Positions 25,114 through 34,228 of a stretch of 59,304 nucleotides of DNA are shown piece by piece (the stretch's first letter is position 1; every line of letters starts with the position of its first letter). Origin of the DNA: Gemmatimonadaceae bacterium (GTDB lineage Bacteria; Gemmatimonadota; Gemmatimonadetes; Gemmatimonadales; Gemmatimonadaceae); assembly GCA_024710705.1 (NCBI GenBank), contig JANJUF010000087.1, forward strand, positions 1-59,304, given 5' to 3'. A program made the translations under genes and the position numbers. The notes under the pieces were generated by a model that saw only the letters and a program-made list of their open reading frames with translations, ran no database searches and was not told where the DNA came from.

Positions 25114-25539
25114 CTATCGGGAAGTGCGGCGTGAGGCGCGGACGGCGTCGAGCGAGTAGCGCCCACCGCCGGAGAGGGCGAGCACGGCAGCGCCGGCGAG
25201 CAGCGCGAGCGGGAACTCGATGCCGTTCGGGGCCCAGAAACCGGCCCGGATGTGCACGAAGCTGATGGCGCCGAGCATGATGACGGCGAGGCCGAATCCG
25301 GCGAGGCGTGTCATCAGGCCGGCAACGAGGGCGATGCCGGCGGCGAACTCGACGACGCCAGTGAGCGGCCCGACGAGGCCGGGCATCGGGATGCCCATGC
25401 CACCGAAGGCGCCGGTGACGCCGTCGAGGCCATAGACGAAGAGTTTCTGGGCGCCGTGGGCGGCGAAGATGCCACCGATGGCGACGCGGAGTGTGGCGAG
25501 CGCGGCATCGTGTCGGGAATCGGAGCGAGCGTGGATCAT
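25114..25539 (-). CDS. DoxX-family membrane protein
   Basis: A 141-residue four-helix membrane protein with the DoxX layout: RVAIGGIFAAHGAQKLF, then GMGIPMPGLVGPLTGVVEFAAGIALVAGL and the final GAAVLALSGGGRYSLDA. It is usually a quinone-linked subunit of redox operons and often MarR- or MhqR-controlled. It is the first gene of the minus-strand operon and starts 69 nt after the stop of the MarR gene; the gap holds a palindrome that could be the operator. Confidence 0.88.
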   Translation of the reverse strand: MIHARSDSRHDAALATLRVAIGGIFAAHGAQKLFVYGLDGVTGAFGGMGIPMPGLVGPLTGVVEFAAGIALVAGLMTRLAGFGLAVIMLGAISFVHIRAGFWAPNGIEFPLALLAGAAVLALSGGGRYSLDAVRASRRTSR

Positions 25540-25575
25540 GGTGGGGGTCCTCTTGGTGTAGGTGTTGTGCGACTC

Positions 25576-25587
25576 AGTGTTATAACT
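25576..25587. promoter_or_regulatory. palindrome, possible MarR operator
   Basis: The sequence AGTGTTATAACT holds the perfect 8-nt palindrome GTTATAAC (25579-25586), in the 69-bp gap between the MarR stop and the DoxX start. It shares GTGTTAT with the palindrome at 26083-26096 upstream of the MarR gene itself, suggesting a common binding site. Confidence 0.45.
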
Positions 25588-25608
25588 CGTACTTGGGCAA
25601 AAAAGTTC

Positions 25609-26070
25609 CTACTGTCGGGCCAGGGCGAGCAGGTCGATGAGGGACTTCAACTGCTTCGCATCGAGGTGCCCGAGCTGCCGTTCGTGTTCCGCCGCCATCG
25701 GCGCATCGAGCGCGTTCACGAGCTTGCGCCCCTTGGCGGTCAATGTGGTGTTCACCTCGCGGCGGTCGGTCGTGCTGCGGGTGCGTTCGATCAGCCCGGC
25801 GGTCTCCATGCGGTCGAGCAGGCGGGAGACGTCCGGCATGCGATCCACCAGCCGATCGCGGATCTCATTGCGGCAGAGTCCCTTGGCCTCGGCCCCGCGC
25901 AACACGCGCAGCACGTTGTACTGCGTGAGCGTGAGGCCGTGCGGTTTGAGCAGGTGCTCGATGCCTTCGCGCAGCACGGCTTCCGTGCGGGCGACGCTCA
26001 GGAAGGCCTCGTGGGCGAGGCTCCCGAACGGTTTCTGCTGGCGGAGTTCGTGGCGGAGGTTGGGGGTCAT
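25609..26070 (-). CDS. MarR-family transcriptional regulator
   Basis: A 153-residue winged-helix repressor. The helix-turn-helix (LTLTQYNVLRVLRGAEAKG, then RNEIRDRLVDRMPDVSRLLDRME) and the beta-wing (GLIERTRSTTDRREVNTTLT) are visible. The length fits MhqR or OhrR-type factors. No Cys is seen in the usual OhrR sensing position, so direct ligand sensing is more likely than peroxide sensing. It lies upstream, same strand, of the DoxX/oxidoreductase/dioxygenase/SDR genes and both gaps hold similar palindromes, so autorepression with control of the operon is likely. Confidence 0.88.
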   Translation of the reverse strand: MTPNLRHELRQQKPFGSLAHEAFLSVARTEAVLREGIEHLLKPHGLTLTQYNVLRVLRGAEAKGLCRNEIRDRLVDRMPDVSRLLDRMETAGLIERTRSTTDRREVNTTLTAKGRKLVNALDAPMAAEHERQLGHLDAKQLKSLIDLLALARQ

Positions 26071-26082
26071 GGAAGGAAGTTA

Positions 26083-26096
26083 GGTGTTATCACACC
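26083..26096. promoter_or_regulatory. palindrome upstream of MarR gene
   Basis: GGTGTTATCACACC is GGTGT-N4-ACACC, twelve bases before the MarR start (26070, minus strand). It is a candidate autoregulatory operator and resembles the one at 25576. The rest of 26097-26276 shows nothing clear. Confidence 0.5.
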
Positions 26097-26276
26097 GAAT
26101 GTCAACCCCCCGCTGCCAGGCCCCTGTAAGGTCTGGGCGGGCACTCGCGCACATCCGTTCACGGTCCAGTACTGCAGCGCGCGTGCGCCCGCTGTGGCCG
26201 GCCTGCCCCGCGCCCTGTCGAACCGAGCGACCGGGCGCCCATATTGGGACTTCCCCCACTTGCCGGCGGTCCGTGC

Positions 26277-28424
26277 ATGATCGGTAGCACAGTCTCCCAC
26301 TACGAGATCCTCGAAAAGATCGGCGAGGGTGGGATGGGGGTCGTGTACCGGGCCCGGGACACGCGCCTCAATCGGTTCGTCGCGCTCAAGTTCCTCCCGC
26401 CTCCCGTTGGCTACGCGACAGACGCGCGCGTTCGGTTCGTCACCGAGGCGCGCGCCGCGTCCGCCCTGAACCATCCCAACGTCGCCACCGTGTACGATAT
26501 CGGGGACACCGAGACGAGTTCCTTCATCGCGATGGAGCTGGTGGATGGCGAGTCGCTCCGGGCGCGCCTCGGGCGGGACCGTCTCGGGATACCCGAGGTC
26601 ATCTCGCTCGGCGCTCAGGTCGCCGACGGACTGCACGCCGCGCACAGCAAGGGGATCGTGCACCGGGACGTCAAGCCCGACAACCTGCTCCTGACCCGCG
26701 ACGGTGGGATCAAGATCACCGACTTCGGGATCGCCAAGCTCGAGGGCAACCACGCCAAGGTCACGCACACCGGGACCACGCTCGGGACGCTGGCCTACAT
26801 GTCGCCCGAGCAAGTGTTGGCGGACAACGTGGACCACCGCAGCGACCTGTGGTCGCTTGGCATCGTGCTCTACGAGATGCTGGCCGGGGTGACGCCGTTC
26901 ACGCGTGACCGCGAGGCGGCGATCCTCTATGAGATCCTCAGCGAGGACGTGCCGCCGCTCGAGGCCCACCGCCACGACGTCCCGCCGCGCCTACGCGAGA
27001 TCGTCATGCGGCTGCTGCAGAAGGAGCCGGGTCGACGGCCCGTGTCGGCGCAGGAGGTCGCCGAGCATCTCCGCGGTGCCACCGCCGCGACGGTCGCCGC
27101 GGCGGTGGCGGCACCAGCGCCCGCCAAGTCCATCGCCGTGCTGTACTTCGAGAACATGAGCTCGGATCGCGAGAGCGATTACGTCTGCGCCGGCATCACG
27201 GAGGACATCATCACCGACCTCTCGAAGGTGCGCGAACTGCGCGTGGTCTCGCGCACCGACATGCTGCCGTTCCGGAACAAGGAGATCAACATCCGGCAGG
27301 TCGCCGAGGCGCTGCGGGTGAACTACGTGCTCGAAGGGAGCGTGCGGAAGGCAGGGAACCGGATCCGCATCACGGCCCAGCTGATCAACGCGCAGGACGG
27401 CTTCCACCTCTGGGCCGACCGCTTCGACGGCCTGCTGGACGACATCTTCGACCTGCAGAACGAGGTGGCACGCCGCATCGCCGAGGCGCTGAAGGTGTCG
27501 CTGACGCAGACCGAGGAGGCCTCGCTGGCCAAGAAGCCGACCGACGACCTGCGCGCCTACGACCTCTACCTCCGCGGGCGGGAGCTCCTCCTCCGCCGCG
27601 GAAAGCGGAACACCGAGACGGCGCTGCGGATGTTCGAGGCGGCGCTGGACATGGACCGCAACTTCGCCCGGGCCTATGCCGCGCTGGCGGAGGCCTGCAC
27701 GTACATGTACGAGTGGTACGACGGGAACGCAGCCTGGCTTGCGCGCGCGATCGAGATGAACGAGCAGGCGCTGCTGCGCGACGCTGCGTCGGTGGACGCC
27801 CGGTTCGGCATCGCCATGGTGTACTACCATCAGGAGCGCTGGCTCGAGGCGAGGCGCGCGCTCGAGCGGGTTCTCGACGCCGACCCGCAGCACCTGCCCT
27901 CACGGATCCGGCTGGGCATGCTCATCGAGCGTGAAGCGGGCGGCGACCTCGCGGAGGCGGTGCGCCGCTACCGCGAGGCGGCTGACCTGCGGCCGCATGA
28001 CGACGAGCCGTGGCGACGGCTCGCCGCCGTCCACAAGCGGCTCGGCGACACCGACGCATCGCGCGACGCCGCAATCAAGGTCATCGAGATCACGTCCATG
28101 CGGCTCGAGGCCAGCCTGGACGACGTGGTGCTGCTCGCCCGGCTCGCGGAGGCCTACGCGCAGTTCGGCGGCCGAGAGGAGACGCACGCCGTGCTGCGGC
28201 GCGTCATGGAGCTGGACCCCACCGATGGCCTCGTCCTCTACCACCTCGCCAGCGCCGAGGCCATCCTCGGGGAAACGGGTCCGGCCCTGATGATGCTCCG
28301 GCGCGCTTTCGACTGCGGGTTCCGCGGCGTGGTGCAGGCGGCGAAGATGGACGGGACCTTCGAGCCGCTCGCCGGTCATCCCGAGTTCGTCCGTCTTGTT
28401 GCCGAGATGGAGTCCGGGCGTTAA
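26277..28424 (+). CDS. Ser/Thr protein kinase fused to a TolB-like domain and TPRs
   Basis: A 715-residue cytosolic regulator. The N-terminal kinase (about 8-270) has GEGGMGVVYRARD, the VALKF lysine, HRDVKPDN (His129, Asp131), DFG and MSPEQ. It is followed by a TolB/FlgO-like domain (about 282-410: IAVLYFENMSSDRESDYV, then YVLEGSVRKAGNRIRITAQL and FHLWADRFD) also found in adenylate-cyclase-like proteins. Then TPR-type helices (about 430-700; YEWYDGNAAWLARAIEMNEQ). No transmembrane helix is seen between kinase and TPRs, unlike many Hanks kinases. Substrates are unknown. The combination is common in Acidobacteria and Gemmatimonadota. The start is ATG 26277; longer in-frame options lie outside the kinase. 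Confidence 0.92.
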   Translation: MIGSTVSHYEILEKIGEGGMGVVYRARDTRLNRFVALKFLPPPVGYATDARVRFVTEARAASALNHPNVATVYDIGDTETSSFIAMELVDGESLRARLGRDRLGIPEVISLGAQVADGLHAAHSKGIVHRDVKPDNLLLTRDGGIKITDFGIAKLEGNHAKVTHTGTTLGTLAYMSPEQVLADNVDHRSDLWSLGIVLYEMLAGVTPFTRDREAAILYEILSEDVPPLEAHRHDVPPRLREIVMRLLQKEPGRRPVSAQEVAEHLRGATAATVAAAVAAPAPAKSIAVLYFENMSSDRESDYVCAGITEDIITDLSKVRELRVVSRTDMLPFRNKEINIRQVAEALRVNYVLEGSVRKAGNRIRITAQLINAQDGFHLWADRFDGLLDDIFDLQNEVARRIAEALKVSLTQTEEASLAKKPTDDLRAYDLYLRGRELLLRRGKRNTETALRMFEAALDMDRNFARAYAALAEACTYMYEWYDGNAAWLARAIEMNEQALLRDAASVDARFGIAMVYYHQERWLEARRALERVLDADPQHLPSRIRLGMLIEREAGGDLAEAVRRYREAADLRPHDDEPWRRLAAVHKRLGDTDASRDAAIKVIEITSMRLEASLDDVVLLARLAEAYAQFGGREETHAVLRRVMELDPTDGLVLYHLASAEAILGETGPALMMLRRAFDCGFRGVVQAAKMDGTFEPLAGHPEFVRLVAEMESGR

Positions 28425-28460
28425 CGTCGCATCGTCCCGTGACCACATGAGGTCCCCGTA

Positions 28461-28748
28461 ATGCCAAAGTATGTGATCGAGCGCCTGATTCCCGGGGCCG
28501 GCAAGCTCTCCCCTGAGGAGCTTCGCTCCATCTCGCAGCGATCCTGCGATGTCCTCAATGAGCTCGGGCCGCAGATCACCTGGGTGCAGAGCTACGTCAC
28601 CGACAACAAGTTGTTCTGCGTGTACATCGCGCCGAACGAGGAGATGGTGCGGGAGCACGCGAAGCGCGGAGGATTCCCGGCGAACCACATCTCCCAGGTG
28701 GCGACGTTGATCGATCCCACGACGGCGGAGCCGACGGCGGTGCGCTGA
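28461..28748 (+). CDS. DUF4242 (SCO4226-like nickel-binding) protein
   Basis: A 95-residue protein with the DUF4242 pattern: KYVIERLIPGAGKLSPEEL, then VTDNKLFCVYIAPNEEMVREHAKRGGFPANHI. It is a small ferredoxin-like (dimeric alpha/beta-barrel) domain; the family includes a Streptomyces nickel-binding protein. The function here is unknown. It starts 36 nt after the kinase gene and may be co-transcribed. Confidence 0.85.
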   Translation: MPKYVIERLIPGAGKLSPEELRSISQRSCDVLNELGPQITWVQSYVTDNKLFCVYIAPNEEMVREHAKRGGFPANHISQVATLIDPTTAEPTAVR

Positions 28749-28764
28749 ACCCAGGCGCGCGTGC

Positions 28765-28980
28765 GTGGGCGCTGACGCTTCGCCCGCGACGGCCGACACG
28801 TCCGAGGACGTGAAGCGGCGACTTGACCAACCCTTGTTCGCGACCAGGGGCCCCGAGAAGTGGACGGGGCTCGGGCTCTCGATTGTGGCGCCGATTGGTG
28901 AGCGCGGCGGCGGCCACAGCGCCGTGCACTCGACCGTGGGCTCCAGAACGACGTTTGCGACCAACCCTCCGCACGCGTGA
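28765..28980 (+). pseudogene. C-terminal fragment of a histidine kinase ATPase domain
   Basis: A 71-codon frame reads VKRRLDQPLFATRGPEKWTG, GLSIVAPIGERGGGHSAVHS and TVGSRTTFATNPP. This is a damaged copy of the G1/G2-box end of a HATPase domain (compare the intact gene just downstream: [39 protein letters not shown]). The H, N and D boxes and the first half of the kinase are missing and key residues are altered. It probably descends from a duplicate or from an ancestral kinase truncated upstream. The ATG may not be a true start. Confidence 0.65.
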
Positions 28981-29046
28981 AGCCGCGCGGGATGCGTCGC
29001 CGGAGCTCTGGCCAAGGGGCTGGTGCTGACGCTCACGCAGGTTCTG

Positions 29047-29061
29047 TGGCACGATTGTTGC
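29047..29061 (+). promoter_or_regulatory. sigma-54-type -24/-12 promoter
   Basis: TGGCACGATTGTTGC has GG and GC separated by exactly ten bases, with the full TGGCACG and TTGC boxes of sigma-54 promoters. The predicted start of transcription near 29073 leaves a 55-nt leader before ATG 29128. It lies in otherwise non-coding sequence. Confidence 0.6.
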
Positions 29062-29127
29062 GAATATCGGGACCGAGGTGCTACTCTTTCGACGGGGAAA
29101 CGCTCCCGATACGTACGAGGGTTGACC

Positions 29128-30663
29128 ATGTCCGACTTCGCCGCTGGCCCGCAGTCACCCAACAGGGCCCCCGCCCCCCTCGACGACGCAGTCTGCCGGC
29201 GCACCCTCGACCGCCTGCTCGAGGGCTGTCAAATCATCGGCCGTGACTATCGCTACCTGTACGTCAACGACGCCGTCGTGCGGCACGGCCGCCAACCGCG
29301 CGAAGCGCTGTTGGGACGCACGATGATGGAGGCCTATCCCGGCATCGAGCGCACGGAAATCTTCGGCGCCATCACGCGTGTGATCAACGGCGGCGACGCC
29401 GAGACGGTGACGAACCAATTCACATTTCCGGATGGGCAGACGGGATGGTTCGAGCTCAGCGTGCAGCCGACTCCCGAGGGGGCATTCATCCTGTCCATCG
29501 ATGTGACCGAGCGCGTACGGATCCAGCGCATCTCAAATCGCAGCCAACGCCTCGAGTCCCTCGGCACGCTGGCGAGCGGCGTCGCGCACGACTTGAACAA
29601 TGCCCTCGCTCCCGTCCTGCTGACCACGGAGATGCTCCGTCTGGAGTCCGGCGCGAACGACGAGGCGTTGGCCGTAATCCAGGAGAGCGCGAGGCGAGCG
29701 GTCGACCTGATTCGCCAGCTGCTGGTCTTTGCCCGGGGCGGCGACGGACAGCGCGTCCCGGTGTCAATCGCCGAGGTCCTACAGGAACTCGAGCGAATGA
29801 TGCGGGGCACCTTCCCGAGGGGAATCACGACTGAGCTGCGAGTGGCGGAGGAGCTCCCCGAACTGCGTGGGGATCCAACGCAGATCCACCAGGTGCTGCT
29901 GAACCTCTGCGTGAACGCCCGCGACGCCATGGCCGACGGTGGACACCTGATCGTGGACGCCGATGTGATGGATGTGGACGAGACCTACGCAAGTTCGGTG
30001 GTGGATGGACGCGTCGGCCGCTTCGTCACGGTGGCCGTCCGCGACACGGGGGTTGGGATCCCCGCCGATGTCCTCGATCGAATCTTCGAGCCGTTCTTCA
30101 CGACCAAGGGCGCGGACCATGGGACCGGTCTCGGACTGTCCACCTCGCTCGGCATTGTCCGAAGCCATCACGGCTTTGTACACGTGTACTCGGAGGTCGG
30201 CCACGGGACGACATTCCGAGTGTTCCTGCCGGTGGCCGAGGAGACGAGCGCAGCGCTCGTGCCCGCGGCCGCGGCCGGACTCGCGGGGGCCGGGCGCGGC
30301 GTGCTCGTCGTGGACGATGATTCGCGCGTGCGCCAAGCCGCCCAGACGGTGCTCGCTTCACTCGGCTTCGAGGTCTACACGGCCAGCGATGGTGCTGACG
30401 GGCTGATGCGTGTGGCGGAGCATCACGACCGGATCCACGCCATCATCCTCGACCTGCAGATGCCGCGGATGGACGGCCCGACGTTCCTAGCACAGATGCG
30501 CCGGGTGATGCCGGACGTGCCCGTGGTCGTTGCCAGCGGACACCTGCACAATATCGAGCGCACTGCGGGTTTCGCGGCGGCGGCACGCCTGGCGAAGCCC
30601 TTCACGCAGGCGGATCTGGTGCGGGCGCTGCGGGAGGCGCTCGAGCGGCCGCCGCGGGCGTGA
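29128..30663 (+). CDS. hybrid histidine kinase (PAS, HisKA, HATPase, receiver)
   Basis: A 511-residue soluble sensor. A PAS-type domain (about 20-125; [35 protein letters not shown]) precedes the H-box [10 protein letters not shown] with phospho-acceptor His154, the N-box [21 protein letters not shown], the [14 protein letters not shown]-box, and a C-terminal receiver (about 390-505; DDD start, Asp442 in [11 protein letters not shown], Lys in LAKPFTQ). No transmembrane segment, so it senses a cytosolic cue via PAS. It lacks an output domain; phosphate likely passes to another regulator. ATG 29128 is preferred over 29023 because the latter would place the sigma-54 promoter inside the gene. Confidence 0.88.
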   Translation: MSDFAAGPQSPNRAPAPLDDAVCRRTLDRLLEGCQIIGRDYRYLYVNDAVVRHGRQPREALLGRTMMEAYPGIERTEIFGAITRVINGGDAETVTNQFTFPDGQTGWFELSVQPTPEGAFILSIDVTERVRIQRISNRSQRLESLGTLASGVAHDLNNALAPVLLTTEMLRLESGANDEALAVIQESARRAVDLIRQLLVFARGGDGQRVPVSIAEVLQELERMMRGTFPRGITTELRVAEELPELRGDPTQIHQVLLNLCVNARDAMADGGHLIVDADVMDVDETYASSVVDGRVGRFVTVAVRDTGVGIPADVLDRIFEPFFTTKGADHGTGLGLSTSLGIVRSHHGFVHVYSEVGHGTTFRVFLPVAEETSAALVPAAAAGLAGAGRGVLVVDDDSRVRQAAQTVLASLGFEVYTASDGADGLMRVAEHHDRIHAIILDLQMPRMDGPTFLAQMRRVMPDVPVVVASGHLHNIERTAGFAAAARLAKPFTQADLVRALREALERPPRA

Positions 30664-30684
30664 TGCGCTGCGCCGCGTGGGGCG

Positions 30685-30798
30685 AAGCTCGCCGGCGAGC
30701 CGTTCCGTGGAATTGCCCCGGTGGATCACGAGTTGCTCAGTGACATCTTCCGCGGGATGGCGGTGACGGGGCACGAGGTGCGCACGCTGCCCCCGTGA
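30685..30798 (+). pseudogene. possible short gene remnant
   Basis: The frame KLAGEPFRGIAPVDHELLSD followed by IFRGMAVTGHEVRTLPP, ending at TGA 30798, has protein-like composition but no start codon. It may be the tail of a lost gene. I recognise no family. The rest of 30799-30822 is a short convergent gap. Confidence 0.25.
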
Positions 30799-30822
30799 CG
30801 CCGCGGCAAGATCGGCGTGTCG

Positions 30823-31548
30823 CTACCGGCCGCCGCGTCCTCGGGAGAGCGCCACAATCTCCGGCGGCACGCCACCCCGCTGCGCCTCCGCCACCCAATC
30901 GAAGTCCGCGTCCCAGGCATCCCCACCGAACAGGATGAAGGCACCTGGCGGAATCGCGCCGAGCGCATTGCAGGGCGCGGCGCGGGCCTGCTGGCCCGGC
31001 GGACGATCGTGGATCCACACGCGACACTGCCCTGCCGGCGGGTAGTGCCCGGGCGGCACGAACAACATCCGACGTCCGGCGACGCGTACAGTGTCCGAGC
31101 GGAAGACCGTGTCGCGCACGGTCATCCGAACCGTGTCGCGGACGATCACCCGAATGGTGTCGCGAACGATCACCTGCACCGTGTCCACGCGCGAAGGTTG
31201 GCCCGTCGGAACACCGGTGGGCACGCCCGTCGGTCGCGGCGGCAGGGCAGTGCGGCGAACCGCCGTGTCGGTCGCGGCGATGCGCAGTGTATCCACGCGC
31301 ACGATGGTCCTCGTGCCCCCGCGCCACAGTGTATCGAGACGAACCACCGTATCCACACGCCAGGTGGTGTCAAAGTGGAACGTGACGCGCACATCCCGTC
31401 CGTCGCTGCGTCCGCGCAGCGTGTCCATCGGCGTATAGCCAGTGGCCGGACGCGGCACGATCACGTAGGTGCGCCGGCAAGCCGATGCACCGAGCGACGC
31501 CGCGAGGAGAACGCCGAAGACGACGGCGCGCGAGTTGAGTGTGCTCAT
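30823..31548 (-). CDS. lipoprotein with RVDT/RDTV repeats and PPGHYPP domain
   Basis: A 241-residue protein with a lipoprotein signal (VLLAASLGASAC). A repetitive region from about 55-155 carries many spaced V-D-T and R-D-T-V units (RVDTVVRLDTLWRG, RDTIRVIVRDTVRMTVRD, TVFRSDTVRV), probably beta-strand repeats. A short C-terminal domain (about 165-210) has PPGHYPPAGQCRVWI and RPPGQQARAAPC, a pattern of small secreted proteins of unknown role that I associate with Gemmatimonadota. No enzymatic motif. It stands alone on the minus strand, 25 nt downstream of the SGNH gene, possibly in one transcript with it. Confidence 0.75.
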   Translation of the reverse strand: MSTLNSRAVVFGVLLAASLGASACRRTYVIVPRPATGYTPMDTLRGRSDGRDVRVTFHFDTTWRVDTVVRLDTLWRGGTRTIVRVDTLRIAATDTAVRRTALPPRPTGVPTGVPTGQPSRVDTVQVIVRDTIRVIVRDTVRMTVRDTVFRSDTVRVAGRRMLFVPPGHYPPAGQCRVWIHDRPPGQQARAAPCNALGAIPPGAFILFGGDAWDADFDWVAEAQRGGVPPEIVALSRGRGGR

Positions 31549-31573
31549 AAAGCCTCCGCTTCACCAGAGACGA

Positions 31574-32887
31574 CTATCGGGGCGAGTTCGTCTCACCGCG
31601 AGGCCAGACGGCAGCGAGCGGGGCGGCCAGTCGCCCCCCGACGTACTCGCCCACGTGCACGTTGCCAGCATCGTTCAAGTGTGTGTCGTTCGGCAGGAAC
31701 CACTCTCCCCGCTCCGCCAGGGCCTCCGACGTCATCACGAGCAGGTCCGCCGGCAGGGAGGCGAGCCAGGCATCCAGGCGCCCGAGGTCGTACGGAGCCG
31801 CCGGCGCATCGGCACCGACGGCCGCGCGGAGGACCGGATCCACCACGAGCGGGTCGGCGTGCACCACCACCGCGAACGGCACGCCCAAGGCAGCGGCCGT
31901 CTCGCGCATTCTGTGGAGCGCCGCGTGCACGTGCTCGAGCGGCAACGAGTCCCGCCGCGCGCCGTACGTCAGCTCGAGCCGCTCGCGCATCGTGGCGATG
32001 TACGTCTGCCGAAGCGCACCGCCGCCACCCCCCGGTGCGGCGATCGCGGCGCCCGCGTTGAGCATCGTGCGGCCGACGAGCGCGTAGCGGACCGTGCGGC
32101 TGTTCACGGGATGCAGCATCCGCAAGGACGTCGAGACGGGAAATCGTCCCGGCACGCCAGCCACGATGCGACGCTCGGTGCCCGGCAGGTTGTCGGTGAT
32201 GTCGTTGCCGACATACAGGTTGAACACGACGGCGTCGAAGGAGAATCCGACAGTGCGCAGGTGCGCCAACAGCTGCAGCGCGTCGAAGGGACCGTAGCCC
32301 GCCACGCCGGCATTCATCACCTCCACTGGTCGGCCGAGCACCCGGGCGATCGTGCGTTCGGCGACCTTGGGATAGTTGTGCTCAAGCGCACTCGCGCTAC
32401 CCTCGGTATACGAGTCCCCGAGGAACAGCAGTCGCGGGACGGACGGCGCCAACGCATACCGTTCGCCGAATCGCGCGGCGAACATCGCCTCCGGCGTGGA
32501 GGGTGTGCCCCGGTCGCCGTGCTTGCGGAGCCACACCCAGCCGTCGGTGGACTTCGTCTCATAGTAGGGGCCGCCCAGCACTGCCGTGGGACTGCGGCTC
32601 ACGAGCGTGATGTCCACGAGGGACACAATCGCTTCAACCAGCACCAGCATCCCGATGCCCGTGGTGGCGGCCCGCGCCCATCGCCAGTCGCGTTGCCACC
32701 ACCACTCGGCGCCAAGCGCCAGGGCCAGGGCCACGCTGCCGGCGAGCGCCAGCCCGGAGAACAGCGCCATGGCGCGGACGCCGGTGTTGAAGAGCGGGTA
32801 TTGCAGCGCGCCCATGTGGTCCTGCGCCACGATCGCCGCCGCCACCCCCACGAGCAGCACGACGGCCAGCGCGCGCCCGATCTTCAT
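31574..32887 (-). CDS. membrane-anchored SGNH/GDSL hydrolase (AlgX-like)
   Basis: A 437-residue protein with two or three N-terminal hydrophobic helices (about 6-23, 36-58, 70-90) and a periplasmic SGNH domain: block I FLGDSYTEGS, block II Gly in AGVAGYGP, block III GNDITDN, and the DxxH of block V in NDTHLNDAG. These enzymes transfer or remove acetyl groups on polysaccharides. ATG 32887 overlaps the stop of the preceding O-antigen-ligase-like gene by 4 nt. The pair suggests surface polysaccharide modification; the substrate is unknown. Confidence 0.82.
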   Translation of the reverse strand: MKIGRALAVVLLVGVAAAIVAQDHMGALQYPLFNTGVRAMALFSGLALAGSVALALALGAEWWWQRDWRWARAATTGIGMLVLVEAIVSLVDITLVSRSPTAVLGGPYYETKSTDGWVWLRKHGDRGTPSTPEAMFAARFGERYALAPSVPRLLFLGDSYTEGSASALEHNYPKVAERTIARVLGRPVEVMNAGVAGYGPFDALQLLAHLRTVGFSFDAVVFNLYVGNDITDNLPGTERRIVAGVPGRFPVSTSLRMLHPVNSRTVRYALVGRTMLNAGAAIAAPGGGGGALRQTYIATMRERLELTYGARRDSLPLEHVHAALHRMRETAAALGVPFAVVVHADPLVVDPVLRAAVGADAPAAPYDLGRLDAWLASLPADLLVMTSEALAERGEWFLPNDTHLNDAGNVHVGEYVGGRLAAPLAAVWPRGETNSPR

Positions 32888-34122
32888 CGCGCCATCGCCG
32901 TGACGCGCGCCCAGAGCACCCAGAGCGGCAGCATCAACAAAGGCATCAACAGCAGGTTGCCGAACAGACTGGCGACCACGACCGAGATCGTCGCCGCCCA
33001 GGCCCCGACCGCGAAGGCGCGTCGCTCCGCCGTTTGCTCGGCCGATCGCCACGTTCGGCGCGCCGCGACACCGACCGCGCCGAGCATGCCGAGGTAGGCC
33101 GTGAGCCCGAGCAGTCCCGTGAGCACGGCAATGAACAGCAGACCGCCGTCCATTGAGATCTCGGCGCCGCCGAGGGTTTCCCATCCGTACGCGCGTTGCG
33201 CGGGTCCGGCCGCGTTGAACCCGACGCCCAGCACCGGATAGTCGCGCACCATGATCCACCCGCGCAGCCAGGGCACGAGGCGCTGCAGCGCCGACGCGTC
33301 CACCTGCAGCTTGTTGAACCGATCGGCGAACCAGATCACCGCGGGAATGGCCGGCGCGAGCAGGATGGCCCCGCCGATCGCGACGCGGCGCAGCGACGGC
33401 CGCACGCCACGGGCGATGACGAGCACCGCGATGCCAGCGAGCAGTCCCAGCACCGCCGAGCGCGAGAGCGTGAGGATGAGTGCGGTGGTGAGCAGCAGCA
33501 GCACGCCGCGATGGTCGCGCAGTCCTTCATTCTCCCGCGCCAGCCGCATCAGCAGCACCATCGCGATCAGTGCGCCCGCGTGGTTGGGATCGAAGATCGT
33601 GCTGACCAGCCGCCGTCCCTGCATGTCCCACTCGAGTCCGGTCCATCCGCTCGCCTGCATCGCGAAGTTGGGCAGGAAGGCCGACTGGAGGATCCCGAAC
33701 GCGGCCACGGCAATCAGCACCCGCTCGAACAACCGCCAGGCATCGCCGGCGGCCGCCTCCGGCTCGGGGTCGCTCACGAGGAGCACGAACCACCCAGCGT
33801 AGAGAATCCAGCGCAGGAGAAACGCCGCTGCGCCGAAGAGTTCGCCGCCACCCAGGCCCCACTTCGGGATCGCCGCCCCGAGTGACGCGATGGCGACCAC
33901 CACGAAGAGCAGAGCCCACCGCGAGACCTGGTCGAGCGGCCATCGCCGGCGCCCGCTGATGAGCGTGAGCGCCAAGAGCAGCCAGAGCGGGATCAGCGTC
34001 AGGTCAAGCAGTGTGAGGGCGGCGCCGCGACCGCCGATCGCCGTGCCCGGGATGCGACCGAGCTGGGCGACGAGCAGTCCGACGGCTGCCGCCGCGACGA
34101 GCGAGCGCGTGCCGAGTCGCAC
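32884..34122 (-). CDS. O-antigen ligase-like (Wzy/WaaL) membrane protein
   Basis: A 412-residue polytopic protein (about 10-12 helices). The central periplasmic loop (about 255-290) holds RLVPWLRGWIMVRDYPVLGVGFN, which is the Wzy_C/WaaL pattern ('W..a..m..dhPl.GvG.n'). It joins or polymerises glycan chains from a polyprenyl carrier. It starts at GTG 34122 and overlaps the SGNH hydrolase start. No other polysaccharide genes are nearby, so the substrate is unknown. Confidence 0.82.
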   Translation of the reverse strand: MRLGTRSLVAAAAVGLLVAQLGRIPGTAIGGRGAALTLLDLTLIPLWLLLALTLISGRRRWPLDQVSRWALLFVVVAIASLGAAIPKWGLGGGELFGAAAFLLRWILYAGWFVLLVSDPEPEAAAGDAWRLFERVLIAVAAFGILQSAFLPNFAMQASGWTGLEWDMQGRRLVSTIFDPNHAGALIAMVLLMRLARENEGLRDHRGVLLLLTTALILTLSRSAVLGLLAGIAVLVIARGVRPSLRRVAIGGAILLAPAIPAVIWFADRFNKLQVDASALQRLVPWLRGWIMVRDYPVLGVGFNAAGPAQRAYGWETLGGAEISMDGGLLFIAVLTGLLGLTAYLGMLGAVGVAARRTWRSAEQTAERRAFAVGAWAATISVVVASLFGNLLLMPLLMLPLWVLWARVTAMAR

Positions 34123-34228
34123 TACGTCGCGCTCGAGCTGGAATGCATTGGCCCCACGACCCCGACGGACATGCCGGAAAACTTATCGAGCGGCGATTCC
34201 CTTGGGATGAGGAGCGCCGCGACCGCGG

